64,000 nucleotides of DNA from Lasiosphaeria ovina (GCA_033439765.1 JAULSN010000003.1:3844001-3908000); one strand, 5' to 3'. Counted from the first letter of the stretch, positions 32,084 through 44,241 are shown. The notes: generated by a model from the letters alone, not told the origin. A program made the numbers and translations.

Positions 32084-34693
32084 CTACCACCCCTTCTTCC
32101 TGGCGAATCGTTTGTTGAGAAGCGCAAGTACCTTGGGGACGTTGAACTGAACGTATTCCAGATCCAAGTCGTCCTGGTTGTCCTTCTGCATCTCAAGGAG
32201 GTCGTCAAGCTTGAGATCCAACTCGAGGAGACCCCGATTGCGACCTGAAATATTGTAATTAGCCTTTTTAGCCCCTTCTAACATCCAGGGTTCAATTGAT
32301 TCACCTTTGTAGTGCAGCGAGATGACAAAGGTCCCCGGAAGAGGGCTCGTGAAGTTGAAGTAGATGTTGGCTCTCCGATTATCGGGGACGTTGCTCTTTT
32401 GGATGACACCCTCCTTCTCGAGCTGCTGGTGAGTGAACTTGTAGGGCCCCAGCACTTGCTGTTTCTGCTGTTTTCTGCGCGTGCCCTCGCTCTGGCTACG
32501 CACGTTGTGCAGGTAGCTCTTGTATGTCTCAAGCTGCCCCACCAGGTATGTGTTGTGATCACGGATTGTCTTGTACACCTCTTCAAGCTTCTGCGTCTCT
32601 ACAAGGACACCTTCCTTGAGCGAGCCGAGATGTTGGAGTTCCTGGTCAATTTCATCCCGCAGCAGACTGAATTGGTCGCTCTTATCGACAACCTTGAGGT
32701 CCTGCAGCTGACTCAACAGCTCCATCGCCCGGATGCCTTTCCGGACCATGGCGACATCGTTCTTGGACGTTGCAGCTGCGTCGGCAATCCGCTCGAGCCG
32801 CAAAGGCCGTTTCGCGACCGACGAGTTGGCGGGAATCGTCCGCAGAATCTGCACAAAGATGGACTTGGCCTCCATAAAGAACACTTCCTCTTGCGTGATA
32901 TCTAGAGCGGCCGTCAAATCGTCGATTGCTGTCTCCCACCTGCTATACAGCGGTAAATTGATGACTCTGTTCTCCTTGCGCGGAACCTGAGGGACCGCGG
33001 GGCCCAGTTCGGACATGATGATGGCCAAATGCGAGTTCTCGTCCTTGTACAGTTCCCCCGAGTGCTTCTCGATCAAGGAATGCATAGCGTAGATTTCGTT
33101 TAGCGTGATGGAGAGCTCGATGTCCTTCTTCGAAAGTGCAACGTAGTTGTCCATTTCCAGGCTTTCGTAAAAGTCCTGAACCTCGCACAGGTCAAGCATA
33201 AACTTGTTGACCCTGTCCTTATTCTGTTGGATGAATGGCTGCAGCTTGGCCATATAGGGCTCCTTTGCATATGACGGCTTGTTGGCCAGGTTTTGCAGCA
33301 TTTTCGCAATGAGAGTCAGGGTTCGCCTCGGTCGATCCGCCGGTGTTCCGTCGATGAGCATGTAAGACTTTGGCGTGACGATGGCTGGGTTGATAAATCT
33401 CAAGAAAAAGAACCCGCCGATAAGAGTGCAGATGACTTGGTCATTGGCATCTGGATACTTCCTCTTGGTGAGACTGCGGATTTGCTTGCAGATCCACCGG
33501 ATACCATAGGGAGCCTCTTCCAGGCCGTCAATGATGGTCGTCAGAAAACCGTTCGCAATTTCGGTAAGCATCGTCAGTCGCGGTTCGATAATGGCTTGGA
33601 CCTGGGGGTTCTCGGCAGCCTGCTCTTGTGTGATGCCCCTGGGCAGCGACGCAGGCAAGCTCCCCGTGTCTTCCTCGATCTGCTCAATCATGCGCTCGTA
33701 AACCTTCAGAGGGTTGATCTCCATTTCCAAATCCTTGAGCTCAATCAGGCTGTTAATTCTATCAGCCAGAACTGACTTAAGGAAGCTCTGGCCAGGTCCT
33801 CTCCTCGTGTACGTGGTCATCATTCGCGAGACAGGGGTGTTAGCACGAAGGAGCGAAGAGTATTCAGGGGTGTTGTCGAATTGGTAAGTCAGGACAGACT
33901 GTTAAACGGAACACGTTAGCAAACATATCGAGTGCTGGGCCGGTAATTTTGACAACGAACCTGAAACATGGTCAATAGGAGGTGCTCCTCGCGACTCTCG
34001 TACTGGTTTCCGTATATGGTGAACATGACTGTCTGCAGGAGAGAATCGATTTCGGACATGGAGACGAGTCGGCAGAGGTGAGCGATATGCCTGGGTTCCG
34101 ATTGGAGAAGAAACAGAAGATTTCCGTATCGCTGCGTCTTATCGTCGTTGGGGAAGACGCCCTCCTGCATTTCGGCGGCATCTTCTAGGTGGCTTGCGAC
34201 TTCGTTTTGCTGCAGAAAGTTAGAAACATCTGGAGTTAACCGCCGAACCAGAGGGCGGATCATGCGCCTAAGCAGGTCAGAGAGTCTGTAAATGGGACCA
34301 ACCTCTTCAAGAGCCATGCGGTTTTGAATTAGCAGCGCAATGCGCGAGTCCAGATAGCGTACATCCTTTTCGAGAACGAAGTTCTTCTTGGACTGCGACG
34401 ATATCTTCGCCTTGAGCTCGCGTAGAATTTTCTGCGCTGTAGCGACTAGTCAGTATCCCGAACCTACAAGAAAAATATAGGGTTTACGTACCTTTGGCGA
34501 GATCATCTTCGATGATGAGGTCCGATTCATTTGCCGACATTGACATGTACAAGGCCGACATGGAATACCTCTTGGACTGACGCGCCGAGCGCGATCCATC
34601 ATACGAAGACATTGTATTCTGGCGCGAAAGAGGTTGAAAGGACGAGGTCGACGCTGTCGAGGCTCGAGATGGTGTTTGAAGCATGACGGGCAT
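32084..34693 (-). CDS. Ras GTPase-activating protein with RasGAP_C domain
   Basis: Exons 34492-34693, 33961-34436 and 32084-33898 (read on the minus strand) give 830 residues; introns are 55 and 62 nt, GT..AG, phases 1 and 0. The N-terminal 60 residues are Ser-rich. A helical segment follows ([17 protein letters not shown]), then the GAP domain. [18 protein letters not shown] contains Arg244, which aligns with the catalytic arginine finger, and [18 protein letters not shown] near residue 388 is the RasGAP hallmark. The last 200 or so residues match the RasGAP_C region found in IQGAP and Gap1/Sar1 proteins ([38 protein letters not shown]). This is the fungal Gap1/Smo1-type regulator that turns off Ras in morphogenesis signalling. 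The first ATG ([10 protein letters not shown]) is chosen because the upstream frame has only non-ATG codons. Confidence 0.93.
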
Positions 34694-37560
34694 GTCTCTG
34701 CGAGACTTCGGCGGCAATTGAAATAATTACTCTGCCGGGCCCGAGGCCTCTGGAATATAGGGTGGTGAATCTGCGCCGGCAAGCGAGACAGCAGAACCCG
34801 ATCGGCGGACTTTATTCTCGGAGTAGATTGTCGCGCACGAATGCCGAATCGGCTTGAGAGTCTGGGTTCGGCTCGCTAGATGCCTAGAGCTGAATACCAC
34901 GTCGTGAGAAACACAGAGTGTCGATTAAAATAAATGGCCGAGCGGCGGAGGGCGACGGTCGACGCGGAATTCGGTCGCGCGAGGCGGTACTTGATGCGGG
35001 CGCAAGGGGATTGAGTAGCTTCGCTGAGAAGGGAGTCTTGAGGGACGCGACGGGCAGGGAGGGCAAAGCCGGGCAGGCAAACGTTCCACAAAGGAGGGCG
35101 TTTTTGAAACCCGAATGCGCTGATGTGAAAGGCCCGTCTTTGGCGACGAGTGTGATGGTGCTTGCGGCGGTCGGGGTCGAGCGGAGTTGATGAAGGCGAC
35201 GGTCGAAGTTCGAACGAAAGCCTGCGGGGTGTTGTCTCGATTCTGGGTATGCCGTGGGCCTTTTTCGCAAATGTTCCGGTCGGGGGGGGGGGGGGGTTGC
35301 ACGCAGCAGCAAGCCGAGCTGTAAATTGAGGGTTTGAGCCGCTTTGGACTTGCAACCAGTCAGACCGGGGAAGCGAAGGGTAGTGGAGCGCAAGAGAAAC
35401 GATCAGATTTTCCCAGACGGCGGGCGGCGGTGGGGACGAACTGTTGGCGCTGAACAGGTTCAGTGCAGCGAGCGAGCCATGGGGTGGTTGCCTAGGCAGA
35501 GAAGTGGATGAATGGTGCAGGAGGCCAAGCGTCCGTTTGGATTCAAATAGCACTACGCCCACCTAAGGTTCCTGGGCCGCGGGGAAGGGGGGTTTGAAAA
35601 AGAAAGAAAAAAAATGATCCAATAATAGCGACACGGAACTGAAGAAAATGTGCGGTTGCGTTGCTGTGCTCTAATCTCGAACGTCTCGTGGTTTTCGCTT
35701 GGGCACCGCCGCGCCGTTTCCTCCTTGGCCTGTCGCGCATCAACTTGTGCCCTGGCAGGAAAGGAAGGGGGCCCAGGCGCGCACCGTTTTAGTGAGGTGC
35801 ACAAGCTGGGGGGTGAGGGGTGGGAGTGCCGTTCAAGTGGGTCGGTCTGTTTGGGCTGCGTGCAACAGGTAACTGCGGCAAGGAAGCCACAGCGAAGGGA
35901 AAGAGCGGGATTAATAGTCTATAATATAGAATATAAGAATAACAATAGAGACCTAGAGGGGACAACCCGAGTTCGGATGGCGGTCTGGCAACACTTTGCA
36001 TGGGTCAATCACTGAGATGGTGGGTAGATGGACAACGAGTCTCCCGTATCTTAGGTTGAGTGCACACTTGGAGCGTACCGTCCCATCTTCCTATTCCTAG
36101 CTCCTCCAAACTGAGGTGTGGTGTTTCACTACACTACCTGACCAGCTCCCATTGACGGGGACGCATGTGTGGTGTACATACAAAGTACATGTACCGTGTC
36201 TGACCATCCAGGCTTCTGTTTCTTTGTCCCTGGCGTTGCTGTCTATCTGGCGATCGACACTTCAGCGGTCATCAGTGGCCTTCATTCAGTACCTAACTTT
36301 TGTATCTGAGGTAGGTCTACCTGCTTGGGACTCGGGCTTGAGGCATTCCGAATGGCCCTTTTCCCTCCCAGTCTTACTCTACTCGGCACGCCCGCATGCT
36401 CCGGCACATTGATTGAATCACCAGAGTTCATCGTCAGAGTCGCCAAGGCCATGTCTCATTCTCGCCCTGTTGCTCCTGCTGACTGTTTTAATCTCCGCCC
36501 GGGTCCGTCTGTCGAGCTACGCGCTCGGTAACGGAACACTGTTTGAGTATTCGCTGTAGCGACATTCAGCAACAGCGAGGCGAGGGCCCCCAGATGCCCA
36601 CCTCACCAAGGAATCGTCCTTGGATGTTTCGGGTCCTAGGCGGGGGAGGGGCAAAGCGATCTCATTGCCGCACGGGCGGAGACCAAGCAATGTGCACAGG
36701 GGATGAAGCCACCGGATTGGCCCAACAAGACCATCCACCCCACCCCTTCTCGCTTTGGGCCCAGGGGTACGCCCGAGAGGGCGGGGGAATCACAGTGCGT
36801 ACTACAATGTGCTCTACGCCATGTGTGTGTTGGACCCCTCCCTTGCCGCCGGTCCAGGCACAAGCACTGTGCGCACGGAAATCTGCCCGCTGTTTCTTTT
36901 CTCACCCCTGGCCTCTGCCGGGCTGGCTTCCGTTCTGTAGACAAGGACGGGAAACCTTCAGCAACGACAACGATGGCCCCTGTGATAAAACGGCGATCTG
37001 ATGCTGATTTCTCTTTTATGATTACTCCGTACTCCGTACATACTCATAATTTCCAGCAGCGGTCCGGGCCGTTTTGCTCGATCCCGAATCAATTGGGTGA
37101 ATTCGCGGCTACTCTGGAGCCGTTATCCAAGACCCTTCGATTTTGGAAACAAAAAGCGGCCAGGTTCTCCACTAACAAGACGCGGAGAACCTTTGCTCCG
37201 AGAGAAGTAGCAGGGTACGGAGCACTAGGAGACTGCAGCCAATCTATCTGCGAAAGAGCCGCAGCCAGCAGCCTCCCGTCATGGCAAAATCTTATATGTA
37301 CCCGAGGACGGTATGATATCAGAGCAGCTAATTTTGCTGCCTACTGAACTGGATGCCCAACAATGACACATTCTCACGAGAGCAGACGGCACAGCTGCCA
37401 CTTGGCCAGATATCAGCGTTGGCGTCGTTGCACCTGTTCCTGAAATTGATGTCTTCCCCCGGCCGACGCTCGGGCTTCTCGGAAGGGGGGCCCGTTTCCC
37501 TTGATAAAAGGTGCTAGATTTGGCAACGTCATCACGCCATATACATTACCGCACATACAT

Positions 37561-37800
37561 GTGCATACAGCCAGTCCAATCCCAGAATGTTTGTTTGCGG
37601 GGGACTTGCCAATATGAAAGGCCTCAGCACCTTACGGCTTGCCATAAATGTTCATCGCCGAGGGAGCAATGACTTTTGGAATCACTATTGTAGAATCTCC
37701 GAGGCCTATTACTCTCTTGGAAGTACCTGGTAAGGGGGTTCCATTCCCAAGTATACTACCGCCCAACACACACTCGGGGATTGGACTGTATGTACGTGCG
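37561..37800. mobile_element. MITE-like element, copy 2
   Basis: The left arm (37561-37596) reads GTGCATACAGCCAGTCCAAT then CCCAGAATGTTTGTTTGCGG. The right arm (37749-37800) is a diverged reverse complement (AAGTATACTACCGCCCAACA to GGGGATTGGACTG). The interior aligns with copy 1: a GGCCTTAG/GGCCTCAG block, CGCTAAGGGAG/CGCCGAGGGAG and a shared TTTTGGAATC. Many differences are transitions. No coding capacity. Confidence 0.7.
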
Positions 37801-38549
37801 CAGCGTTGATGGCGGTCATTGCTGATGGAATGATATCCTATTATGATATCTACGCCGAACCACTTTCTCCTCCGACGCATGTCTCTCTCTATTTCTCGTT
37901 CACCAGAAGGCTACGCACTTAGGCGACCTCATCCAAGCAACGTCTCTTGGGCATAGGACTGCACACGGGTTTGTTCCACGGGCAGCCCGAAGATCGACAA
38001 AGGACGTGAAACATGTCGCATGGTGTAGGGCGCGTAAGACGGCATATGCTGCACCACCAGCCTCGGAGTCTTTACGGCTCGAAAAATAGAAACTTGACAG
38101 TCAAATCGCCGCAGCAACTCGTGGGAGGTGGCGAGAAAGATCAAAAAGTATGTAGGTTCCATCGCTTCGAGGGGCATGTCTCTATCAGGCCCGTTTGGAA
38201 ATTGCCGAGAAGCAATGCACTAGCAAAGCATTGTGACGGGTTTTCTTCTAGGCCGGAAACAGCCAAGCCTGGCAGGCGCATCGAGATGGCTTCTGCTTCG
38301 AGACACTTTTCGCCTTCCAACGTGATAAGACATTGATTGGCCTCACCATTGCCCTTCGCGGCGCGGGCATCATGATCGTGAACCGCTCCCAGCCCAATCA
38401 CGGCTCTTGGCCGCCGGCCCTTCATTTCCTACCCAGCGGTTTGGTTCGGATTTCGGATCTAGTGACATGGTCCCGTGGCACCCCAGAGCGGAGGGGACGA
38501 GTTTGTGCAGAAGAGGAGGTTCACGATTCTCTTTTTTCTGTGCACGCCG

Positions 38550-38595
38550 CACTGCGCAGTGCCCCTGTCCGTATGAACATACTATGTTCATACGG
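38550..38595. repeat. Perfect palindromes in a gene desert
   Basis: A 27-nt perfect inverted repeat at 38569-38595 has 13-bp arms (CCGTATGAACATA) around a single C. Eight bases to its left lies a second perfect 12-bp palindrome, CACTGCGCAGTG (38550-38561). Weaker complementarity (GCCCC against GGGGC) extends outside the larger arms. It resembles a hairpin element or a dimeric-protein site; the function is unknown. Confidence 0.8.
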
Positions 38596-39517
38596 CTGTT
38601 TTGGGGCGTTCTCGTCACGGCCGTTGATAAACAGCGCCGTCCGCTTTGGGATATCTCAGGGGTGTCCATTGTGGAAAGGGGTAACAATGGATGTCTCGAA
38701 ACGGACCGAGTGGGGCGCTGGTTCAGAGTCTTGGCACTGCAGCTGTCAGGACTTCGCACATCCAAGGTAACCAGAGTTTCTCGATTTGATATCGTGCCCT
38801 CCGCCAAGGAAGGTGGAAATAGAAAATGAATGATTGAAACACCCATTCTTTATGAAAGAGGAAGGTAGTGCATAATCTAGTATTTGAGAAACGAGACACA
38901 CTAGCCACCTCGCAGCGCAAGCCCTTTACACGACGAACGTAATGGGAGTGTACTTCGTATTGTCGTCAAGCTCCAGAGTTTGCTTTCGGAAACAGCATCC
39001 ATCCTGCCCTGCCACCCCCAGCTATTTTAGCTCAGTGTGTGGTGGGGGTCCAACGGCGGGCGACACGGGTGCCTCTGGTAACGGACTCAGGTACGTGCCT
39101 ACCTTGCTGGGTAATACATATAATACAGATACGCGGTACGGAATACCTAAGGCACCGTAATTGATACCAACGAAATCATCCAGCACTCTTTCTTCCATCC
39201 ATTGGTTCCATTGTTTTCGCGATATTTCCTAGGTTTTTTCTGACTAGAGGAGCCTCCAACCTTCAGCATCTTCTTTCACCCAAAGCGCCTCTAGTTTATA
39301 CCAAGTATATTTATTGCATTCGCATCGCAGCCTTCTTCACCCTCGCAGATGGAGCAACCAGGCAGGCATGAGAGACCCCACCGTCGAGCACAATGGCGAC
39401 GTGGTGGTCGTGCAGTCCCGATCGCTTCAAATTCCCGAGACGTGCCGCGTGCCCGCCGCCGCCACCCACGCCACCCACGCTGCCGACCGCCCCTGCCCCC
39501 ACGCACCCTGCCGCAGT

Positions 39518-41155
39518 CTACATAGTACATTCAGTACATTCACAGTTCAAGTCGCGCCTCGGTAGTGGATGGGTACAGTACGGATACTTCTCTGGACTTG
39601 TTTCCGGCACACGCTCGCAGTCGTGAATATGGTTCTTGGGCCTCCACCCGCCTTGTGCCTCGAAGATCTCACCCACTGCGGCACACACGCGGACCAGATG
39701 ACGGTCACGATACCGGGGCGCCACGAGTGAAACGCCGACGGGGCAGTCCGTTCTCGCCCTGAAATCCCGGCACGTTGACCACTGGGACGTGGAGTGCCGT
39801 CCACACGCTGTTGAAGGCGGCGCTGCCCGTGTTTTCGAAGCCCACAGGAGCTTCGTCTGGTACGCTCGGCGTCAAAAGGGCCTCATACCCCTGCAGCACT
39901 TCGTCGACCCGCGGATGCAACGCCGCAATCCCGCCCAGCGCCGCCAGCCGCGCCTTGTGCGTGAATCCGCCCTTGTTCTCAACCTGCCCTGCCAGTTGCT
40001 CATCCAGCCTGTCCCGGTGCGCGCGGGACTCGGGGAGAAACGCTACGCGTCCGTCCGTCGCCATGACGGTTCCGTGCCATGCGGGCATCTAGCCAAAGTC
40101 CGGCCACACCGTGTCGTTGTCGATCTCGTCAACCGTGGCCCCGTGCTCGCGCAGCAACGCCACCCCCTTGGCTATGGCATGTTGGCTCCCCGGCCCGGGC
40201 TCGGGGAAGGCAGCCCTCGGGTTTTTGAGCACCGCAAATCTCATTCCGCTGACACCTTTTGCCTCGCTGTTTCCTGACCTGTCGCTGTCCGTCTCATCGT
40301 CAGACAACCCCAGGACGCCCCCCAGCAGCTCGAGATCCGCTGCGATGCGTGCGTACAGCCCCAGCGTGTCGAGAGTGAGCGAGTATATTTTCAGGCCCTC
40401 GCGCGATATGGCGCCCCACGTCGGCTTGAGCGCGTACACGCCGTTGAACGACGCCGGCCGGATCGTGCTCCCGCCCGTCTGCGTGCCGAGGGCGATAGGC
40501 ACCTGAAAGTCGCCCACGGCCGCGCCCGATCCCGCCGACGAGCCGCCTGGCGTGCGGGCTGGGTCGTGCGGGTTGCGCGTTGCCGGGCTCGCGATGGTCG
40601 CGGCGAACTCGGTTGTTGTGGTTTTTCCTATCGGGCGCAGAGGCGTCAGACAAATCAGGTCATAAGCTAGGAGGGCGAGGTAAAGTACCGAATATGCGCG
40701 CGCCTGACGAGCGCAGGATGGTCACACAACCTGTGTCCAGAGCGGGCGCGTCGTCCTTATAGATGAGTGAGTTGTGCTGCGTGGGCATGTCTTGACGTGC
40801 GTGTTCATATCATGTCTGTGCATGTTAAATGCCCCCCTCTCTTCTTCCTTTCCTTTCCTTTCCTTTCCTTTCCTTGCAGTGAAACACACCTTTGGTGTAG
40901 ATGACGTCCTTGACGCCGACAACCACGCCATGCAGCGGCCCTCGCTCGTCCGGCAGGATCGCGTCCAGCTCCCGCGCACGCCGCAGTACTAGCTCCCAGT
41001 CCAGGTGGGCCCATGCCTAGACGGCCTCATCTCGCTATTCGATGCGACAGCAACGATGCCACGTAGGCTAAGACGGTCAGAGTGCCAGCTTGTATTTGCG
41101 ACACGGCTTGGGTGGCCGTTAGTCTGTATGGCTCCATGTCTGTTGGGGTGGTCAT
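39518..41155 (-). pseudogene. Amidase (amidase-signature family) pseudogene
   Basis: Read on the minus strand from an ATG at 41155 (MEPYRLTATQAVSQIQAG), an amidase-signature enzyme is recognisable along its length. It has GPLHGVVVGVKDVIYTK with the catalytic Lys, ARTPGGSSAGSGAAV with the cis-Ser, and LGTQTGGSTIRPASFNGVY with the nucleophilic Ser. Two normal introns (40791-40889 and 40628-40688) still splice in phase. Four lesions break it: a likely 2-nt deletion near 41030, a TAG at 41017-41019, a TAG at 40089-40091 and an extra C in a C4 run at 39740-39743. Beyond the last lesion the correct frame resumes (VAPRYRDRHLVRVCAAVGEI). The first intron has an expanded AAAGG repeat. Sequencing error could explain one lesion but hardly all. 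Confidence 0.85.
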
Positions 41156-41890
41156 GATCAGGTCAGGTAGGGTGTGGGACGGCGAGACGCGTGTTGGCTA
41201 ACAAGTAATGTGTAGGTCTGTCTGTGCCCAAGGTACGTGTATCGCTGAGTTGATACCCAGCAGGAGACGACGCCGTGGTCTTTTAGAAAGAGATACTGTC
41301 GAGAGTCGGGAGAGTCGATGCTGGTGGACCGGCATGGCAGCCGGCCCCGCCGCTGCGTTAGCCTGGCATCTAGTGCAGGCGGCCAAGCGGAAACGGCAGC
41401 CAGGTCCCGAAAAAGTCCGGAATCGGCGCCTAGTGAGCGACAGAGATAGGGGGCTAGGGCCATGGTGCCGTACCCTTTCTCGGCTTGCTTGGTCCGATAC
41501 CACGGCCTTTTCGTCTCTTGGGTCTGGAGACATGCATACGGTGCGTATATGGATCATTAAGTCAGGGGTTTCTTTCTTTTATATTTTGCCACCGACTAAA
41601 AGCGTCCGTTTACATGCACGGCCGCGGACGTAATCTTGTTACAGTGAAATGAATCAAGTTCCGTTTTATACAAGGTAATAGAAAATAGAGCGTCGTGTGG
41701 TCGTGACTAAATAAGTGTCTCTTCAGATTCCATTTCCCAAAGGGTAGCCCAGCCAACGCCGTTAGAATCGAGTTGTCCCGGTCAAGAATCAAGCAAGCAT
41801 GGATACCGCCCTCCCGCCGCCCACTGCAATAACACCTTCTCGCCCCTGCTCATCACCTCCTGCTCCTGTTTCTGTCTACTGCTACTGCTA
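41156..41890. other. Interval between two pseudogenes
   Basis: About 735 bp between the 5' end of the amidase relic and the 3' end of the Old Yellow Enzyme relic. The open frames here have no recognisable domain; nothing else is seen. Confidence 0.4.
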
Positions 41891-42990
41891 CTACAGCAAA
41901 AATTCACGACTAAAGGGGTAGTCGACGTATCCCTTAGCCGCCTTTGGCGTGTAAAAGGAGGGGCGGTCGTACTTGGTCAGGGGCAGGCCGTTGCGCAGGC
42001 GGAAGACGAGGTCCGGATTGGCGAGGAAGTGCCGCCCAAAAACCACGACCACGTCGTAGTCGCTGTAGGTGCGGTCGACGACGTCGCGCGCCGACGCGGC
42101 CGTGAACCCGCCCGCCAGCAGCACCGGGCTGGCGTTGTCCCAGATCTTCACCAGCGGCGCGTTCGAGTCCGCCGCCCCGCGCTCGTCCGTGTCGCTCTGC
42201 CCGCTGATGCGCCCCTCTACCAGGTGCAGGTATGCCAACCCCAGCGGCCGCAGCGCGCTCACCACGTGCCCGAACTGCGGCAGCGGCGCCGCCATCAGCA
42301 TGCCCTGGTAGTCGCTATACGGACTAAGACGCACGGCCGTGCGGTGCGCGCCGACGGCCGCTGTCACGGCGCGCGCCACCTCCACGACGAAGCGCGACCG
42401 CCCCTCAATACTGCCGCCCCAGCCGTCGGCCCGCTGGTTGCTCATGTCCTGCAGGAACTGGTCCGGCAGATAGCCGTTGGCGCCGTGGATCTCGACGCCG
42501 TCGAAGCCGGCGCGCTCGACGGCGTTGCGCGCCGCGGCCGCGTAGTCGGCGATGGTGGCCGCGATGTCGGCCTCGCTCATGGCCTCGGGCACGGCGCGCG
42601 TCGCGTCGATGGGGACGGCCGACGGCGCGAGGAGCCGGTGGCCGTGCGAGGCTAGGATCGCCGGGTTGCCGCTGCGGCCCGGGTGCCACAGCTAGCAGAA
42701 GATGCGGGCCCCGCGTGCGTGCACGGCGGCGGTCACGGCGCGCCACGCGGCGATCTGCCCGTCCGTCCAGATCCCCGGCACGTGTGCCGGTCCGCCGCCG
42801 CCAGCGAGATCAGCGTCGCCTTGCTGACCAGCAGCGTCCCCGGTGTCGATGCCCGCTGCGCGTAGTACTCGGCGACTATGGGGAGTGGCGCCAAGTCGTC
42901 GTCGGTCCGGTAGCGCGTCAGCGGCGCCATGGCGATGCCGTGGCTCAGGTCCAGCGGCCCGAGCTTGAGCGGGGAGAAGAGCTTGGACAT
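41891..42990 (-). pseudogene. Old Yellow Enzyme (NADH:flavin oxidoreductase) pseudogene
   Basis: The start MSKLFSPLKLGPLDLSHG is typical of fungal OYE flavoproteins. So are IAMAPLTRYRTDDD, GFDGVEIHGANGYLPDQFLQ, DGWGGSIEGRSRFVVEV and the C-terminal VVFGRHFLANPDLVFRLRNG. Two lesions split the frame: a one-base deletion at about 42790-42800, and a TAG at 42692-42694 where the family has Gln (IFCQLWHPGRSG context). The total length, 1100 nt, is one base short of a 366-residue OYE. Functional relatives reduce activated alkenes using FMN and NAD(P)H. No intron is needed. It is co-directional with the amidase relic and next to transporter and regulator relics, so it probably belonged to the same cluster. 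Confidence 0.88.
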
Positions 42991-43527
42991 GGTTTGTTTT
43001 GTGAGTTTAATAGTTGTTTGTCTAGGAATAGTTGTAGGTGCTTGCGCGGTCTGCGGACTGGGAGTTGGCTCTGTGTTGACTGTTGGCCATGTCGACCTTG
43101 TGGTGGTGGGTTTGGCTCCAGGGGCTTTATTTATATGTTGACTAACGAGCGAAGTGCCTTAGCTTACACACCGCACCACGCTGCTTGAGAATGGCCCAAT
43201 ACAATCAATGTCTCATGTGTTAGTAATGGAGCTTGATAAGCTGGTTCGGCGGCAACGGCCGGTCGACGACACATGCATGCGGGGGGGGGAGGTGCTTGTG
43301 TTTCCTTTTTTGTTCGTTACTCAGCCCTGAGCTGCAGTGATTATTCATTATACCGCTCGAGATATGTAATTCGTGGTAAGGATTCATCGTCGATGTTCCA
43401 TTAGTGACATCATCATATCAGAGCCAGCTCCTCTCACGACGACTTTCTCACATAGCTCATGGTTTGTTAGTCTTGGGGTTTTTATTTTGGTTCGTTTTGG
43501 TTTGTTTTGGTGCACTGTCCCACTCAC
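42991..43527. other. Interval between OYE and MFS relics
   Basis: About 540 bp with no supported coding sequence. It contains a short G run near 43281-43289. The rest of the MFS gene would be expected here, in the minus-strand direction, but is absent. Confidence 0.45.
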
Positions 43528-44047
43528 CCTGATACTTGCCGCGGTTCTCGAGCGTCGTGACGTCGCTCACGATGATCATGACAATGCTGTTGACGGCGCC
43601 GCCGCCGACACCAGCCACGGCGCGGAAGGCAAACAGCTGCTCCTTGGTCTGGGCAAAGCCGGCGAGCAGGTCGCCGAGCGCCACCAGGCCCAGGCACAGC
43701 AGCAGGCAGTTCTTGCGGCCAAAAATGTCGGACAGCCGGCCGTTGACGAGCTGGAAGGCGGTGCTGGCGATGAGGAAGGACGCGCCGATCCACGGCGTCG
43801 CCGCCCCCGTGGCCAGCGCCGCCGACACGCCCGGCACCGCCGTCGACACCCCCGTCTGGTCGATAAACGACACGAACAGCGCCACCGACAGCGCCGGCAC
43901 CGCGATCAGCAACGCCGCCCGCGGCAGCAGCATCCGCTGGTGTCCGATGCTCTGCGCGTCGCTGTCGTCGTCGTCCGAGGCTCGGGTTTCAGGGGGTGGC
44001 GCATCTTGGGCAGCCCCGACCTTGGCGTCGTAGTTCCTGTTGGCCAT
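43528..44047 (-). pseudogene. MFS transporter fragment, first exon (inverted half)
   Basis: The minus strand encodes the N-terminal 173 residues of a DHA-type MFS transporter. A polar head (MANRNYDAKVGAAQDAPPPE) precedes four hydrophobic segments, with the motif A loop as GRLSDIFGRK. Further segments are FVSFIDQTGVSTAVPGV and GGGAVNSIVMIIVSDVT. It ends at a GTGAGT donor after KYQ plus one base (phase 1). No continuation exists downstream on this strand. The matching next segment is found instead on the plus strand, immediately beyond the start codon (44079 onward). Confidence 0.85.
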
Positions 44048-44078
44048 GGTGCAGTCGTGTCGATCTCGACGCGCGTAG

Positions 44079-44190
44079 GCATTCTCGGCGCCATCATCGC
44101 GCTAGCCAACGGCAGCGGCCCGTTCCTAGGCGGCGCGCTCGTCGAGAGCCTCACGTGGCGCTAGATCTTCTGGCTGATCCCCATGCATCA
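44079..44190 (+). pseudogene. MFS transporter fragment, second exon (opposite orientation)
   Basis: After a TAG acceptor at 44076-44078, the plus strand reads ILGAIIALANGSGPFLGG, then ALVESLTWR, a TAG stop at 44162-44164 where Trp is usual, then IFWLIP. This is the MFS segment with motif C (G..GP..GG), which should follow directly after the minus-strand exon. The phase agrees: exon one ends with one base, and this exon starts with two (ggc). The junction between the inverted halves lies within the 31 bp 44048-44078. Homology fades after about 44190. Confidence 0.75.
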
Positions 44191-44241
44191 GCCGTCTATT
44201 TATCTTGTTTATGTCCTAACGTTGGGAAAGAAAAGGCGTAC

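Larger units (their letters stand above)
34694..39517. other. Gene desert of about 4.8 kb
   Basis: The left part is the RasGAP promoter, with a run of 15 G at 35282-35296. No supported gene follows. Frames such as 36543-37001 and 36703-37347 overlap each other and lack domains. Supported contents are MITE copy 2 at 37561-37800, the palindromes at 38550-38595 and two overlapping TACTCCGTA copies at 37023-37038. Confidence 0.5.

Noticed and set aside
36543..37347. Overlapping plus-strand ORFs of 152 and 214 codons
   Set aside because: Different frames over the same DNA, no domains, not extendable by splicing.
43373..44164. 263-codon plus-strand ORF
   Set aside because: Mostly the antisense of the MFS exon (Arg/His-rich shadow); only its last part, from 44079, is genuine MFS sequence.
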